Source: Loktanella sp. (lineage in GTDB: Bacteria; Pseudomonadota; Alphaproteobacteria; Rhodobacterales; Rhodobacteraceae). From it: a DNA stretch of 64,000 nucleotides. A model generated the notes under the pieces. The model ran no database searches. It was not told the origin of the DNA and saw nothing but the letters and a program-made list of their open reading frames with translations. Within the stretch, counting starts at the first letter, position 1; every line of letters begins with the position of its first letter. The translations under genes and the position numbers were made by a program. The stretch is from NCBI GenBank assembly GCA_017390475.1, contig JAFPBO010000051.1:62001-126000 (forward strand). Direction: 5' to 3'. Positions 18,888-27,643 of the stretch are shown here, piece after piece.

Positions 18888-19870
18888 GGACGCAGGGCGT
18901 CGGGGATTTCTGCGCCGGTTTCTTCGTAATAGCGGATCGCACCGGGGTGCAGCGGCACGGGTGTCGCTGTCATGGTGAATTCCACTGTGGTTTCATTGGC
19001 TGCCGGATGCACCGCCTGCAATTCGGCGATATTTTCAAACATCGCCTTGGTCAGTTCATAAGCCAGATCATCGGACATGTCCGACGAGACGGTCAGCACA
19101 TTGGGGATTGCCAGCACGGCGATGTCATCGCTGACACCGGTATAGCTGCCGCCGGGCAGGGTGGTCTGGGCAAAGGTGCTGTCGAACTCCATCGCCGCTG
19201 CCATTTCTTCTTCGGTCAGGCTGATGACGACGATATTCTGTGTCGTTGCCAGGTTCAGGATCGAAGAGGTTGGCGCGCCGACTGACCAGAACCCGACGTC
19301 GATATCGCCATTGCCCAGCGCATCGGCGGTTTCGTTAAAGTTCAGCCGCTGTTCGTTGATATCATCATAGGTGATGCCATTGGCTTGCAGGATGGCGGCG
19401 GTATTGACCTCTGTCCCGGAACCGGGCGCACCGATCGACACGCGTTTGCCGCGCAGATCCTGCAAAGAGGTGATGCCGCTGCTTTCCAACGCCACGATCT
19501 GGACCATATTGGCATAGACCGAGGCCAGACCACGCACCATCGGCAATTGCTGACCTTCAAAAGGGCCGGTGCCGGTATAGGCCTGCAGCACGGTATCGGC
19601 CAGCGCGATTGCCAGATCGGCATCGCCGGTGGCGATCAGCCCCATGTTTTCGACCGATGCGCCGGTCACTTCGGCAGTGGCGGAATAACCGTCGATATGG
19701 TTATTGATGATCTCTGCCAGACCGCCACCAATCGGATAATAGACCCCGCCGGTGCCGCCGGTGGCGATGGCCAGTTGTTCCTGGGCGAGCGCGGGCGCGC
19801 CAAGGCCGATGGCAAGCAATGCGGCTGATCCGATCAGGCGCTGAGGCGCGCGAAAGATGTGGTTGAGCAT
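18884..19870 (-). CDS. TRAP transporter solute-binding protein, TAXI family (system 2)
   Basis: A 328-residue TAXI protein with a Sec signal peptide (cleavage near ALAQE) and the mature start LAIATGGTGGVYYPIGGGLAEIINN. SIGAPGSGTEVNTAAILQANG in mid-protein is also typical of the family. The Met at 19870 is chosen because GGGAGGAT sits just upstream; the open frame extends 24 codons further but without a signal peptide. It is followed by DUF1850 and the fused permease. Confidence 0.92.
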   Translation of the reverse strand: MLNHIFRAPQRLIGSAALLAIGLGAPALAQEQLAIATGGTGGVYYPIGGGLAEIINNHIDGYSATAEVTGASVENMGLIATGDADLAIALADTVLQAYTGTGPFEGQQLPMVRGLASVYANMVQIVALESSGITSLQDLRGKRVSIGAPGSGTEVNTAAILQANGITYDDINEQRLNFNETADALGNGDIDVGFWSVGAPTSSILNLATTQNIVVISLTEEEMAAAMEFDSTFAQTTLPGGSYTGVSDDIAVLAIPNVLTVSSDMSDDLAYELTKAMFENIAELQAVHPAANETTVEFTMTATPVPLHPGAIRYYEETGAEIPDALRP

Positions 19871-20326
19871 GGGTATCCTCCCGTTAGTCGTTGTTGCCGC
19901 GTGTCTTTGTGACGCGGCTTTTGCAGCGTGAAGTAGGTGCAAACTAAAGGACGGGATTTCCTGCTGTAAAGCCGTAATACGGTAACATCGCGGGTCTGAT
20001 CACAAAATTGCCCTGACACGGGGCCCGCGCCGCGTGGTCATGATGGCAGCCGCCCGGTTCTATCCGCCCGGCAGGACGGCACCAAAACGGTGTCTGGAAC
20101 AGATCAGCAGGCGAGGTCAGTCGGGACCTGAATCTGCTGAATATCGAAAACGCCGCCGGACTTGTCGCAGCACAGGTGATTGACAGCCGCACTTTTTGCC
20201 GTGGCTATGGTGCGGCCCAGATCAGCACGCATCAGATTGCCCTGTCGCAAAGCGGGACGTTTCGCGCTTCACCCGCCGGGCGCGGGATGCCATAAACCGG
20301 CGGAACGAATAAGTGAAGGTATCCCC
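19871..20326. other. intergenic region between divergent genes, no gene seen
   Basis: This 456-bp gap separates the system 2 TRAP operon from a small lipoprotein gene. Short open frames exist on both strands but none has a ribosome-binding site, signal peptide or recognisable motif. It must hold the promoter of the TRAP operon; I cannot pick a convincing -35/-10 pair. Confidence 0.5.
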
Positions 20327-20602
20327 ATGCGCCGGACAATCATCCTCTGTTTCACCGCCCTGATTTTGGCGAGCTGTGCCGCAAGTGGCCGGACAATTGT
20401 CACCGGTGCCGGTGACGATCTGCTGAAACTGCGGGCCGGGCCGGGGCTGAATTTCAACGTGATCATGGGATTGCCCGACGGGACCGTGCTGACCCGGCGC
20501 AATTGCGTGACCGAAATGGGGCAACGCTGGTGCCAGGTCTCGCTGGCCTCTGCGCCCGGGGTGACGGGCTATGTGTCGGCGGATTATCTGACGGCGCGGT
20601 GA
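20327..20602 (+). CDS. small SH3-like domain lipoprotein
   Basis: A 91-residue protein. Its lipoprotein signal peptide ends in the lipobox LASC, so it should be membrane-anchored. The mature part is one bacterial SH3-like domain: LKLRAGPGLNFNVIMGLPDGTVL, then two cysteines bracketing the middle, ending in GYVSADYL. Such domains bind cell-wall peptides or proteins. The Met at 20327 is preceded by GAAGG at good spacing; the longer frame upstream lacks a signal sequence. Confidence 0.75.
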   Translation: MRRTIILCFTALILASCAASGRTIVTGAGDDLLKLRAGPGLNFNVIMGLPDGTVLTRRNCVTEMGQRWCQVSLASAPGVTGYVSADYLTAR

Positions 20603-20614
20603 TGCGGTGTCAGC

Positions 20615-21031
20615 CTAGCAAACCCATCGCGTCCCGCCCATGTATCCGCCACAGGAAACCTGACCAGAACTTGCCGGGCGCGCCGCTGTCGTCGGTTGTG
20701 TTTGCTGCCCGCTTCTGATCGCGGCGATACCGGCGCCGACCTGTAGCAGGGTGTTGAGCGTCGTCATCGTCTCTGCCATCGATGGGCCTTGCGCCGGGGC
20801 GGCGGCGGGTGGCGGGGCTATCGGGGCTGCGACCGGTTGCGTCGGCCTTGCCGCAGCAACCGCCATGGGCCGCCCGGAGGACCAGGCCTGCGCTGCTGCG
20901 CTGGCGCGATCGGCAAAGCCGCTGGCGACAGAATTGCTGGACGGGCTGTCGCAGCGGGCCTGCCCCACTGCGGGCGAGGCCATCAGTGATGCAATGGCAA
21001 GAACTGTCAGCGGTCTAGTTATATTGAACAT
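20615..21031 (-). CDS. exported protein of unknown function, Ala/Pro-rich
   Basis: A 138-residue protein with a clear signal peptide (hydrophobic TVLAIASLMASPAVGQA) followed by a low-complexity Ala/Pro stretch. The C-terminus is compact and cysteine-containing, with SCGGYMGGTRWVC at its end. I do not recognise a family. The start at 21031 gives the signal peptide and overlaps the upstream gene by 17 bp; the open frame further upstream reads through that gene. It is the last of three same-strand genes. Confidence 0.6.
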   Translation of the reverse strand: MFNITRPLTVLAIASLMASPAVGQARCDSPSSNSVASGFADRASAAAQAWSSGRPMAVAAARPTQPVAAPIAPPPAAAPAQGPSMAETMTTLNTLLQVGAGIAAIRSGQQTQPTTAARPASSGQVSCGGYMGGTRWVC

Positions 21032-21395
21032 TGAAAGCCCCCATCTGGCTGTCGAGTTGATCACCAAGGCTGTTGCCAAGACGGCGCATCGCCGGGGCAA
21101 AGCCTCGCAAGCCGATGATGCCGACAAAGGCCAGCATCGGCGCGGCGGCAGTTCCGGTAGCGGCGGCGGAAACCACCGCCCCGGCGATTCCTGCTGCAAC
21201 GGGCAGCGCGACGGCGACAGAGATCATCGCCGCCACCGTCAGCCCGGCATAGCCGACGCCCCGCAGCACCTGCGCACCGAGATCGCGCCGCAGGTCATTG
21301 GCAAAATTCTGGAACTGGCAATCATCTGCCAGTGCGGCCTGTGGCGAAATCAGCGCCGTTGTGGCCAGCAATGCGAAAAATGATCTGCGGTTCAT
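21015..21395 (-). CDS. exported or membrane protein of unknown function
   Basis: A 126-residue protein with a signal peptide (RRSFFALLATTALISPQAALAD), a short polar region, and then one long Gly/Ala-rich hydrophobic stretch of about 45 residues that should form one or two membrane helices. No family is recognised. It overlaps both neighbours slightly, suggesting translational coupling in a three-gene unit. Confidence 0.6.
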   Translation of the reverse strand: MNRRSFFALLATTALISPQAALADDCQFQNFANDLRRDLGAQVLRGVGYAGLTVAAMISVAVALPVAAGIAGAVVSAAATGTAAAPMLAFVGIIGLRGFAPAMRRLGNSLGDQLDSQMGAFNVQYN

Positions 21396-22012
21396 GTGCG
21401 TCGTACCTCGTTCACATAGGGGGTCGCGTTGACGTTGATCGATTCATAGAGCACCCGGACCGCCATCAGCGCGGCCCTGGCGTGATCATCATTGGCGGCT
21501 GCATCGCGCGGATATCCGGCAGCGGGCAGAAATGACCGGATCTCGCGCGCGGACAGAGACCGGTTTTCCGACAGGGTCAGGGCGATCACCGCGACCATGG
21601 CACCGGGATAGGCCTGAGGTCCGACCGACATGACGGCGATGCCTGCGTCCAGCTCTGCCTCGGTGCGGACGACATGCGAAAACATGGCACTTTGCTGGCC
21701 CGTCTTGATGCTGCGCCACAGCGGTTGATAGCTGTTGCGGAACCAGTCCCGGCTGGCCCCGCAATGTAAGGAGAACCCGATCTCTGTGAAACGCGGTGCT
21801 TGATCGCTGCCGGCATAGAATTGCGGCACCGGCAAAGTTGGCGCACCTGGGCGCGGCGGGTCGACCGGAGTGAATTTCAGGCCAGAGGTGGCGGCTGAGC
21901 CGCCTGTCTCATCGCAGGCGGCGAGCAAGGCCAAAGGGGCGATCACCGGCAGGGCGCGCCGCAGGATATCGGTCCGGTCCTTGCGTTGTTCAGGCAGGTT
22001 TTCATGCAGCAT
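21392..22012 (-). CDS. probable lipoprotein of unknown function
   Basis: A 206-residue protein whose N-terminus contains a basic stretch, a hydrophobic run and LLAAC, a good lipobox. The body contains several conserved-looking aromatic segments (YAGSDQAPRFTEIGFSLHCG, GPQAYPGAMVAVIALTL). No family is recognised. It is the first gene of a tight unit with two smaller exported proteins, so the three may act together at the cell envelope. Confidence 0.6.
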   Translation of the reverse strand: MLHENLPEQRKDRTDILRRALPVIAPLALLAACDETGGSAATSGLKFTPVDPPRPGAPTLPVPQFYAGSDQAPRFTEIGFSLHCGASRDWFRNSYQPLWRSIKTGQQSAMFSHVVRTEAELDAGIAVMSVGPQAYPGAMVAVIALTLSENRSLSAREIRSFLPAAGYPRDAAANDDHARAALMAVRVLYESINVNATPYVNEVRRT

Positions 22013-22139
22013 CAGGCGTTCCCATCAAATTGACACCGTCCGGGAAGGCGCTGACGCTGTGCGCCAGTGGTCATGCGGGCGGTTTGAATGACAGCTTATT
22101 GCCGCCGTGGGTGTCCGCATCCCCCGAAAGGGGGAGGAA

Positions 22140-22431
22140 ATGGTTTTTCTCAGGTCGCCTGCAGGGGCCGGATGCGGGATAGATCTGGCGTTTTGCGGCT
22201 TTGTTCAGATGACGCGCATGTTGCAGGTTCATCCCGAATTCCGGCTGATTGCCGCAGAACGGTGACAGCCGCAGCGCTGTATCGGCCGTGACGGCAGTGT
22301 CGCCTTTCGCCACCCGTTCGATCCGCATGCGCGGCACGGCCAGCCGCTTGGCCAAAGCGCAGATGTTCTTCTTCAGCGGTGGCAGAATCCGGCGCTTCGC
22401 CGGGATGCGACGGATTGATTGAGGTGATCAT
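22140..22431 (-). pseudogene. frameshifted HigA-family antitoxin remnant
   Basis: In one frame the minus strand reads ITSINPSHPGE, the standard N-terminus of HigA-type antitoxins. A shift near 22388-22400 moves the similarity to another frame, which continues LAKRLAVPRMRIERV, the helix-turn-helix, and then TAVTADTALRLSPFCG and PEFGMNLQ. These are the classic HigA landmarks in correct order, so this is one gene broken by a frameshift. The conserved FW of the PEFW motif is also changed to FG. No higB toxin gene is visible beside it. Confidence 0.75.
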
Positions 22432-22491
22432 CAGGCGAAGGACGTGAGGGATCGCACGGTTGCTGTTATGACCAGAAAGTTCAAAGGCAAA

Positions 22492-22516
22492 GCAAACCCC
22501 TTGCGGGGTGTTTGCC
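22492..22516 (-). terminator. hairpin left of the attachment site, probable original tRNA-Asn terminator
   Basis: GCAAACCCC, a short loop and GGGGTGTTTGC form a stem with a small bulge. It lies about 30 bp beyond the tRNA 3'-end fragment, where the terminator of the minus-strand tRNA-Asn gene would have been before the element integrated. Confidence 0.5.
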
Positions 22517-22541
22517 TAAAACCGTCTGATGATATTGGGGT

Positions 22542-22590
22542 TTTTGGCTCCGACGGTAGGGATCGAACCTACGACCAATTGATTAACAGT
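22542..22590. repeat. attachment-site direct repeat, left copy (attL)
   Basis: These 49 bp are identical to 34874-34922 and contain the last 46 nt of the tRNA-Asn gene, from the anticodon loop to CCA. The 5' part of the tRNA is missing here (sequence diverges at 22591), so this copy is the displaced 3' end. Confidence 0.95.
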
Positions 22591-22708
22591 TCTATGGGCT
22601 AGACGGCTGGTGGACGGTTAAGCTAGGCTAAGCTAAGCAAAAACAATGTCTTGAGACGCATATCCACCCCCATAGACGGCTCCGCAAAGATACCTTGGCC
22701 CCAACGTA

Positions 22709-22728
22709 GCCTTACGCGAGCCTTACGC
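22709..22728. repeat. candidate integrase arm-binding repeats, left pair
   Basis: Two direct copies of GCCTTACGC (22709-22717 and 22720-22728) lie 11 bp apart, just upstream of the integrase gene. The same octamer recurs three times inside the right end of the element. Matching direct repeats at both ends are what arm-type integrase sites look like. Confidence 0.55.
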
Positions 22729-22744
22729 CAGACCGGAGGCACAT

Positions 22745-24052
22745 ATGACCACCTACCCAACCAAGGCCCGGCTAACAGACGCGATGGCCGCCAAGTTTCC
22801 CTTTCTGCCCAAAGGGCAGAAGCTGATCGCTGATGAGGTCGAACCGGGCCTTTACCTGAAGGTCGGCAAAACCGCGAAAAGCTGGGTTGTGCAGCGCGAA
22901 CTGCGCGTGCTTGATGACAGTATGCGCAAGGCGCGCAAGACGGTGCGCCGGGCCTTCGCGTCGTTTCCCGAAACCAGCGTGAAGACCGCGCGCGAACGGG
23001 CCAAGACAGAGATTGCCGCGATCCTGACCGGCGATCTGGCCGCCGACAAATCGCGGGGAGTGACCCTGGGCGAGGCGTGGGGCCTCTACCGATCTGCGAT
23101 TGAGCGCCGGGGCCGCAGCCCTGCGACAATTGAGAGCTATCGGAACGCCCTCGAAGCCGACCACCTTCTTGGCATCTGGCGCGACACGCCTCTGGAAGAC
23201 TTGGCGACCGAGGCGGGGGCGCGAAAGGTCGCGGCCCGGCACGACGCGATTTCCGCAAAGCAGACGCACCCGCAGCACGGCGGCACCTATGCTGCAAACG
23301 GCACGATGCGGACCCTTCGCGTGATCTATAACTGGGCGCTCGAACGCGGGCACGTCCGGCCAAACGCGGAGGGATGGCACCCGACCCGGCAGGTGACGTA
23401 TAATCCCGAGGAACAGAACGGCGACAAGAAGGCGATGGACCTGTCCGACCTTGCGGCGTGGTGGCAGGCATACCGTGCGATGGAAAATCGGGTGCGCGCT
23501 GAATTCCAGCTGTTCCTGTTGCTGTCTGGCAGCCGCTCGGGGGCCATTGCGACGGCACGTTGGGAACACCTCGACGTGGCCGGGCGGCGGCTACACATCC
23601 CGACGCCCAAAGGCGGCAAGGCTCGTGCCTATGACATTCCCCTGACGCGTCCGATGCTGGCCTGCCTTGCGCGCGCCCGCCGTGCTGCGAAAGTCTACCA
23701 GCCCGCCCTTGCGCGTGAATGGATATTTCCGGGCGATCCGTCGAAGGCCAAGCGCGGCACCGGCGACTTTGCCGGGCATATGTCACTCTATGCGACCACA
23801 GAGTCCAAGTTGCCGTGTTCGGGCCACGGTCTGCGCCACACCTATCGGAACGCCTGCGAATGGGCCGTGGTTAGTGACAACCTGTCGAAAAAGCTGATGA
23901 ACCATTCGCAGAAGGGCGACACCCACTCGGGCACCTATGGCAGCCGAACGGGCGTTTGGAACCAGCTTCTGCTGGCCCAAGAGCGGATAAGCACGGTGAT
24001 GATGGAAAACCTCCGGCAACACGAACCAACGTCTAGACTAGAGGTCGCTTAA
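22745..24052 (+). CDS. tyrosine-type site-specific integrase
   Basis: A 435-residue phage/island integrase of the P4-like class. The N-terminal domain (about residues 8-100) is the arm-binding fold (IADEVEPGLYLKVGKTAKSW), a SAM-like core-binding domain follows, and the catalytic domain begins near residue 235. Catalytic residues are visible: Arg264 in SGSRSG, His361-x-x-Arg364 in GHGLRHTYR, His387 or His394, and Tyr398 in SGTYGS. The GGAGG 5-9 bp upstream supports the ATG at 22745. It should catalyse integration at and excision from tRNA-Asn. Confidence 0.95.
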   Translation: MTTYPTKARLTDAMAAKFPFLPKGQKLIADEVEPGLYLKVGKTAKSWVVQRELRVLDDSMRKARKTVRRAFASFPETSVKTARERAKTEIAAILTGDLAADKSRGVTLGEAWGLYRSAIERRGRSPATIESYRNALEADHLLGIWRDTPLEDLATEAGARKVAARHDAISAKQTHPQHGGTYAANGTMRTLRVIYNWALERGHVRPNAEGWHPTRQVTYNPEEQNGDKKAMDLSDLAAWWQAYRAMENRVRAEFQLFLLLSGSRSGAIATARWEHLDVAGRRLHIPTPKGGKARAYDIPLTRPMLACLARARRAAKVYQPALAREWIFPGDPSKAKRGTGDFAGHMSLYATTESKLPCSGHGLRHTYRNACEWAVVSDNLSKKLMNHSQKGDTHSGTYGSRTGVWNQLLLAQERISTVMMENLRQHEPTSRLEVA

Positions 24053-24288
24053 ACGGCTATACATGGGATACTAAAACGCCGACGCGCATGCTGAAAAGGC
24101 GCTGCGTGTGCGTCGAGGACCTAGGGTAACTTTGCCCCGAATGCGTGCTTCTTTGGTTGGGCCACCGTTAATGGCTGAAGGCGCGGAACGGATAAGCATA
24201 CGCCAAGCCCTTTCTCCAACAGGCGATAACCCCTCTGGCGGGGCTGTCGCTCTTTGTCGTGCGGCTCCGCTCGTTTGGAGAACCGCAC

Positions 24289-24573
24289 ATGGAGAACGTC
24301 GCAGAAACTGCGAAGTTAATCGCCCGGGAAATATCCGCAGAATTAGCCAGTGGCTATGCCTCTGGCCGATATGCGCCGCCCCCTGAATACCTGAACACGG
24401 CCCACGCCGCCGCCTTCCTCGGGCTGACGCCTGCTGGGATGGAGACGATGCGCAAGGAAGGGCGTGGCCCTGCGTTTATCCGCGCCTCTGGCAAGCTGGT
24501 GCGCTACCGCGTGGCAGACCTGCACGGCTGGATGGCACAGCACCGCGTCGAACCGGGCGAGGTGCCGGAATGA
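24289..24573 (+). CDS. AlpA/excisionase-like helix-turn-helix protein
   Basis: A 94-residue protein with an N-terminal helix and a MerR/AlpA-type winged HTH (LNTAHAAAFLGLTPAGMETMRKEGRGPAFIR, then KLVRYRVADLHGWM). Proteins of this type act as excisionases or as activators of integrase and replication genes in P4-like elements. The Met at 24289 is preceded by TTTGGAGAA at good spacing. The stop overlaps the primase-helicase start by 4 bp, so the two are co-expressed. Whether it is an excisionase or a regulator cannot be told. Confidence 0.8.
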   Translation: MENVAETAKLIAREISAELASGYASGRYAPPPEYLNTAHAAAFLGLTPAGMETMRKEGRGPAFIRASGKLVRYRVADLHGWMAQHRVEPGEVPE

Positions 24574-27074
24574 GCGGCCCGGAGAACGAAAGCACCCCCG
24601 GCGCTGGGCAGCGGGCCGGGGGCGCAGAGGACAGGAACCATCATCACCCTGACAACGCGATTATACCGCCGGGTGATGAGCGTCGCGACGAAAAAGGCTT
24701 GGCGCCGGACGGGGATGCGATCCGCGAGGCGCTCGAAACCTTGCACCCAGACGGCGATTGGCACGTCTGCGCAAAGATGGTGGACGGCAAGTTCCGGGGC
24801 GGATCGCACCGCGACCTGACCACCGCCACCGAAAGCGCATTGAAGATGAACGCGCGCAGCAACACCTACGTTTCGGTTGCGGCGCTGCGGCCCGGCTGGA
24901 ATGGCCCGAAGGCCCGAAAGGAAGACGTGGCCAGCGTCGGATGGCTCTGGGTCGACATTGACCCGCGCGCGGGCGAAGACCTCGAAGCCGAGCGCGGGCG
25001 CATCTTCCGGCTCGTGACCGTTGACCTGCCAAAGTTTCGCGACGGCTCGACCGTTCCGCCGCCGACGCTGGTGATCGACAGCGGGCGCGGCTTCTGGGCG
25101 CTGTGGCGGCTTTCCGCGCCGGTGGTGATGACCGATGCTGGTGATCCGGGCTGGGGCGATGCTGTGGCCGATTTCGAGGCGCGCGTGTATGCTCTTGAGG
25201 TCGCGTTTGAGGCCGATGCCTGCCACAACGTCGAGCGCGTGATGCGGCTGCCGGGGACGGTGAACCGCAAACCCGGCGGGGGATTGTCGAAGATGGTGCC
25301 TGCTTTGGGCGCGATCTATGCGATTGAAAATTTCCCGCCGCTGGAGAAGGCCACAAATGCGAAGGCGGGAAAGACATCGGCTCCCGCCGGTTTCGGCACC
25401 AACCTCCCGAGGCTGGAAAGCCTAGATGACCTCCCGCCCAGCGTAAGTGCCCGAACCAAGATGCTGATCGTGAACGGCGATGACCCTGACGACCCGACCC
25501 GATACCCGAGCCGGTCGGAGGTGCTGTTTGCCGTTCTCTGCGAGATGGTGCGGGCCAAAGTCGATGACGCCACGATGGCGGCGGTGATCCTGGACCCTGA
25601 CCATGGGATTTCCGCGCACGTCCTCGAACAGCCCAAGCACCGCCAGTATGCGGCGGAGCAGATCGCCAAGGCGCGGGATGCGGTGGCCGAGGATACCGAC
25701 CCGCTCTTAATCGAGATGAACGCCCGCCGTGCCCTGCTGACGCATGAGGCGGGCGCGGCGCGCATCTCTGAATTTGCCTACGAACTTCTGAACCCCGAGG
25801 CTACCGACCCGGCAAAGCAGCGATGGCGCTGGGTGGTCTATATGCAGAACGCATCCGACTTTCGCCTGACGCATAGCAACCAGTCCGTGGTCTTTGGCAA
25901 GGACAAAGACGGCAACAATATCATTAAGCCATTGGGCGACGCATGGCTAAAGTGGCGCGGTCGCAGGACGCATCGGGCGCTGACCTTCGACCCCGGCGCG
26001 GGTGAAGTGGTCGGGGACAAGCTGAATCTCTGGCGCGGCTTCGCCGTCGAACCGAAGCCCGGAGATTGGAGCCTGATGCGCCAGCACATCCTCGAAGTTC
26101 TGGCAGACGGCGACCAGGAGGTGGCCGACTATATCGAGCGGTGGCTTGCTCTGGCAGTGCAGCGACCGGCGCAGCCCGCCGGTGTCGCACTGGTCTTTCG
26201 CGGTGGCCGGGGAGCGGGCAAGGGCATCTTCGCCCATTACGCCCGCGCGATGTTCGGACAGCACGGCTTCTACCTGCCTGGGGCATCGGCGCTGGGAGCC
26301 AAGTTTAACGCCCATTTCCGCGACACTGTTCTGCTTTATGCGGACGAGGTGAAGTGGAACGGAAACAAGAACGCTGAATCCCTCTTGCAGGCGATCATCA
26401 CCGAGCCTGAGTTGATGATCGAAGGCAAGTATAAGGAGGCGACCCTTGCAAAGAACCGACTGCACCTGATTATGACCTCGAATGACGATTGGGTGGTGCC
26501 CGCCGGTATCGACGAACGGCGGTTCGCCGTCTTCCGCCCTTCGAGCCATAGGCAGGGGCCTGAGCATAAGCCATACTTCGACGCGCTGGGCGCGCAGATG
26601 GATGTGAGCGGGCTGGCGGCGATGCTGTATGATCTGCGCGAGATGGATCTTGCGGGGTTTAATCCGCGCCAGATGCCTGAGAGCCGGGAACTGTCGCAGC
26701 AGAAACTGGAGGGGCTGACCGGACCCAACCGGATCGTGATGGAAATGCTGATGGAAGGCATCGCACCCGGCGGCTTCTATCCATCGGTGAAGGTTGGAAA
26801 TGAACGCCACCAGCGCGCCGATCCCGCCGTGCGCGTGCCTGCCCTGATCTCGTGGGCCATCGACCGGCGGATGCTGCGCGAGGCCCCGTCTTCGCAGAAG
26901 ATGGGCGCGGCCTTGAAGCTCCTCGGCATCGAGAGGGACAAGTTTTCGGACGTATGGGCGTGGGGCCTGCCGCCGCTCGCGCACGCGCGGCGTGTCTGGG
27001 CTGAGAATCTCGGTCTGCCCGGAATTGAATGGCCCAAGGATGATAGCTGGATCGCGCCGCCGGGCCTCGAATAG
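24570..27074 (+). CDS. P4-type primase-helicase (DUF5906-like)
   Basis: An 834-residue replication protein. The N-terminal part resembles an archaeo-eukaryotic-type primase, with VDIDP at residues 128-132 as the metal-binding acidic pair and a following SGRGFWALWRL stretch. The C-terminal part is a superfamily 3-like helicase of the DUF5906 type: Walker A GGRGAGKG at 545-552, Walker B-like LYADEVKWNGNKN, and the sensor stretch LHLIMTSNDDWVVP followed by ERRF. Such proteins start and drive autonomous replication of P4-like satellites and some plasmids. Iteron-like repeats lie immediately downstream. Confidence 0.88.
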   Translation: MSGPENESTPGAGQRAGGAEDRNHHHPDNAIIPPGDERRDEKGLAPDGDAIREALETLHPDGDWHVCAKMVDGKFRGGSHRDLTTATESALKMNARSNTYVSVAALRPGWNGPKARKEDVASVGWLWVDIDPRAGEDLEAERGRIFRLVTVDLPKFRDGSTVPPPTLVIDSGRGFWALWRLSAPVVMTDAGDPGWGDAVADFEARVYALEVAFEADACHNVERVMRLPGTVNRKPGGGLSKMVPALGAIYAIENFPPLEKATNAKAGKTSAPAGFGTNLPRLESLDDLPPSVSARTKMLIVNGDDPDDPTRYPSRSEVLFAVLCEMVRAKVDDATMAAVILDPDHGISAHVLEQPKHRQYAAEQIAKARDAVAEDTDPLLIEMNARRALLTHEAGAARISEFAYELLNPEATDPAKQRWRWVVYMQNASDFRLTHSNQSVVFGKDKDGNNIIKPLGDAWLKWRGRRTHRALTFDPGAGEVVGDKLNLWRGFAVEPKPGDWSLMRQHILEVLADGDQEVADYIERWLALAVQRPAQPAGVALVFRGGRGAGKGIFAHYARAMFGQHGFYLPGASALGAKFNAHFRDTVLLYADEVKWNGNKNAESLLQAIITEPELMIEGKYKEATLAKNRLHLIMTSNDDWVVPAGIDERRFAVFRPSSHRQGPEHKPYFDALGAQMDVSGLAAMLYDLREMDLAGFNPRQMPESRELSQQKLEGLTGPNRIVMEMLMEGIAPGGFYPSVKVGNERHQRADPAVRVPALISWAIDRRMLREAPSSQKMGAALKLLGIERDKFSDVWAWGLPPLAHARRVWAENLGLPGIEWPKDDSWIAPPGLE

Positions 27075-27078
27075 CGTC

Positions 27079-27367
27079 CCGACCGAGTATTTGCCATCCG
27101 ACCGAGGCCGATGCGAACTCGGTCGGGTGTTAACCCTATGACAGAACGTCGAAATAGCTGTCTCCCGACCGAGTAGACCGAACAGACTGGCGCCGAAAAC
27201 TTAGCCGGGAGCCGTGCCCAGAAGGGTGCGGCCCCCCGCGCTTTCTGCCTGTTTCCCGGTGTTCGGTCTTATCGGTCTACTCGGTCTGAAAGGTAAGATT
27301 AGGTAATAAAATTATTAAGATAGTTCCCGACTGAGTTGCCGACCGAGTTGAGGTTTTCCGACCGAGT
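27079..27367. repeat. iteron-like CCGACCGAGT repeats, candidate replication origin
   Basis: Eight copies of CCGACCGAGT or close variants lie just after the primase-helicase gene. Direct copies are at 27079, 27098 (9 of 10 bases), 27165, 27327 (one mismatch), 27339 and 27358; inverted copies are at 27117-27126 and 27279-27286 (partial). Copies 27165 and 27279 are extended into an inverted repeat (GAGTAGACCGA / TCGGTCTACTC). Between them at 27293-27325 is a conspicuously AT-rich stretch that could unwind. The arrangement matches an origin recognised by the element's own initiator. Confidence 0.65.
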
Positions 27368-27370
27368 TGC

Positions 27371-27643
27371 CGCTTTGCTGCGCAGCCCCTTTGGACCGGG
27401 GGGCGATTTGCCGAAACCACCGAAACCCGCGTTGTGCGCCGCCCCTAAAAGGCCACGCCCGATCCCATTGCTTGCGTCGTCTGATCCGCGATCCGCCGCG
27501 CCGATCCCCTTGGCCTGATCTTGCTGGGCAATGGCCACCCCGCAAGGGTCGCGCGATCTGCCCCCCTGAAAGCCAATTTTTGCGGGCGTTTATCGCCGGC
27601 CCGAAGGCCACCCCCGGAGCGACCGGCAGGGGGTGGCCCTTGC
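27371..27643. other. gene-free stretch downstream of the repeats
   Basis: Open frames exist here on both strands but all are overlapping shadows without ribosome-binding sites or recognisable motifs. It may be a continuation of the origin region or a 3' untranslated region of the minus-strand gene that ends at 27644. Confidence 0.4.
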
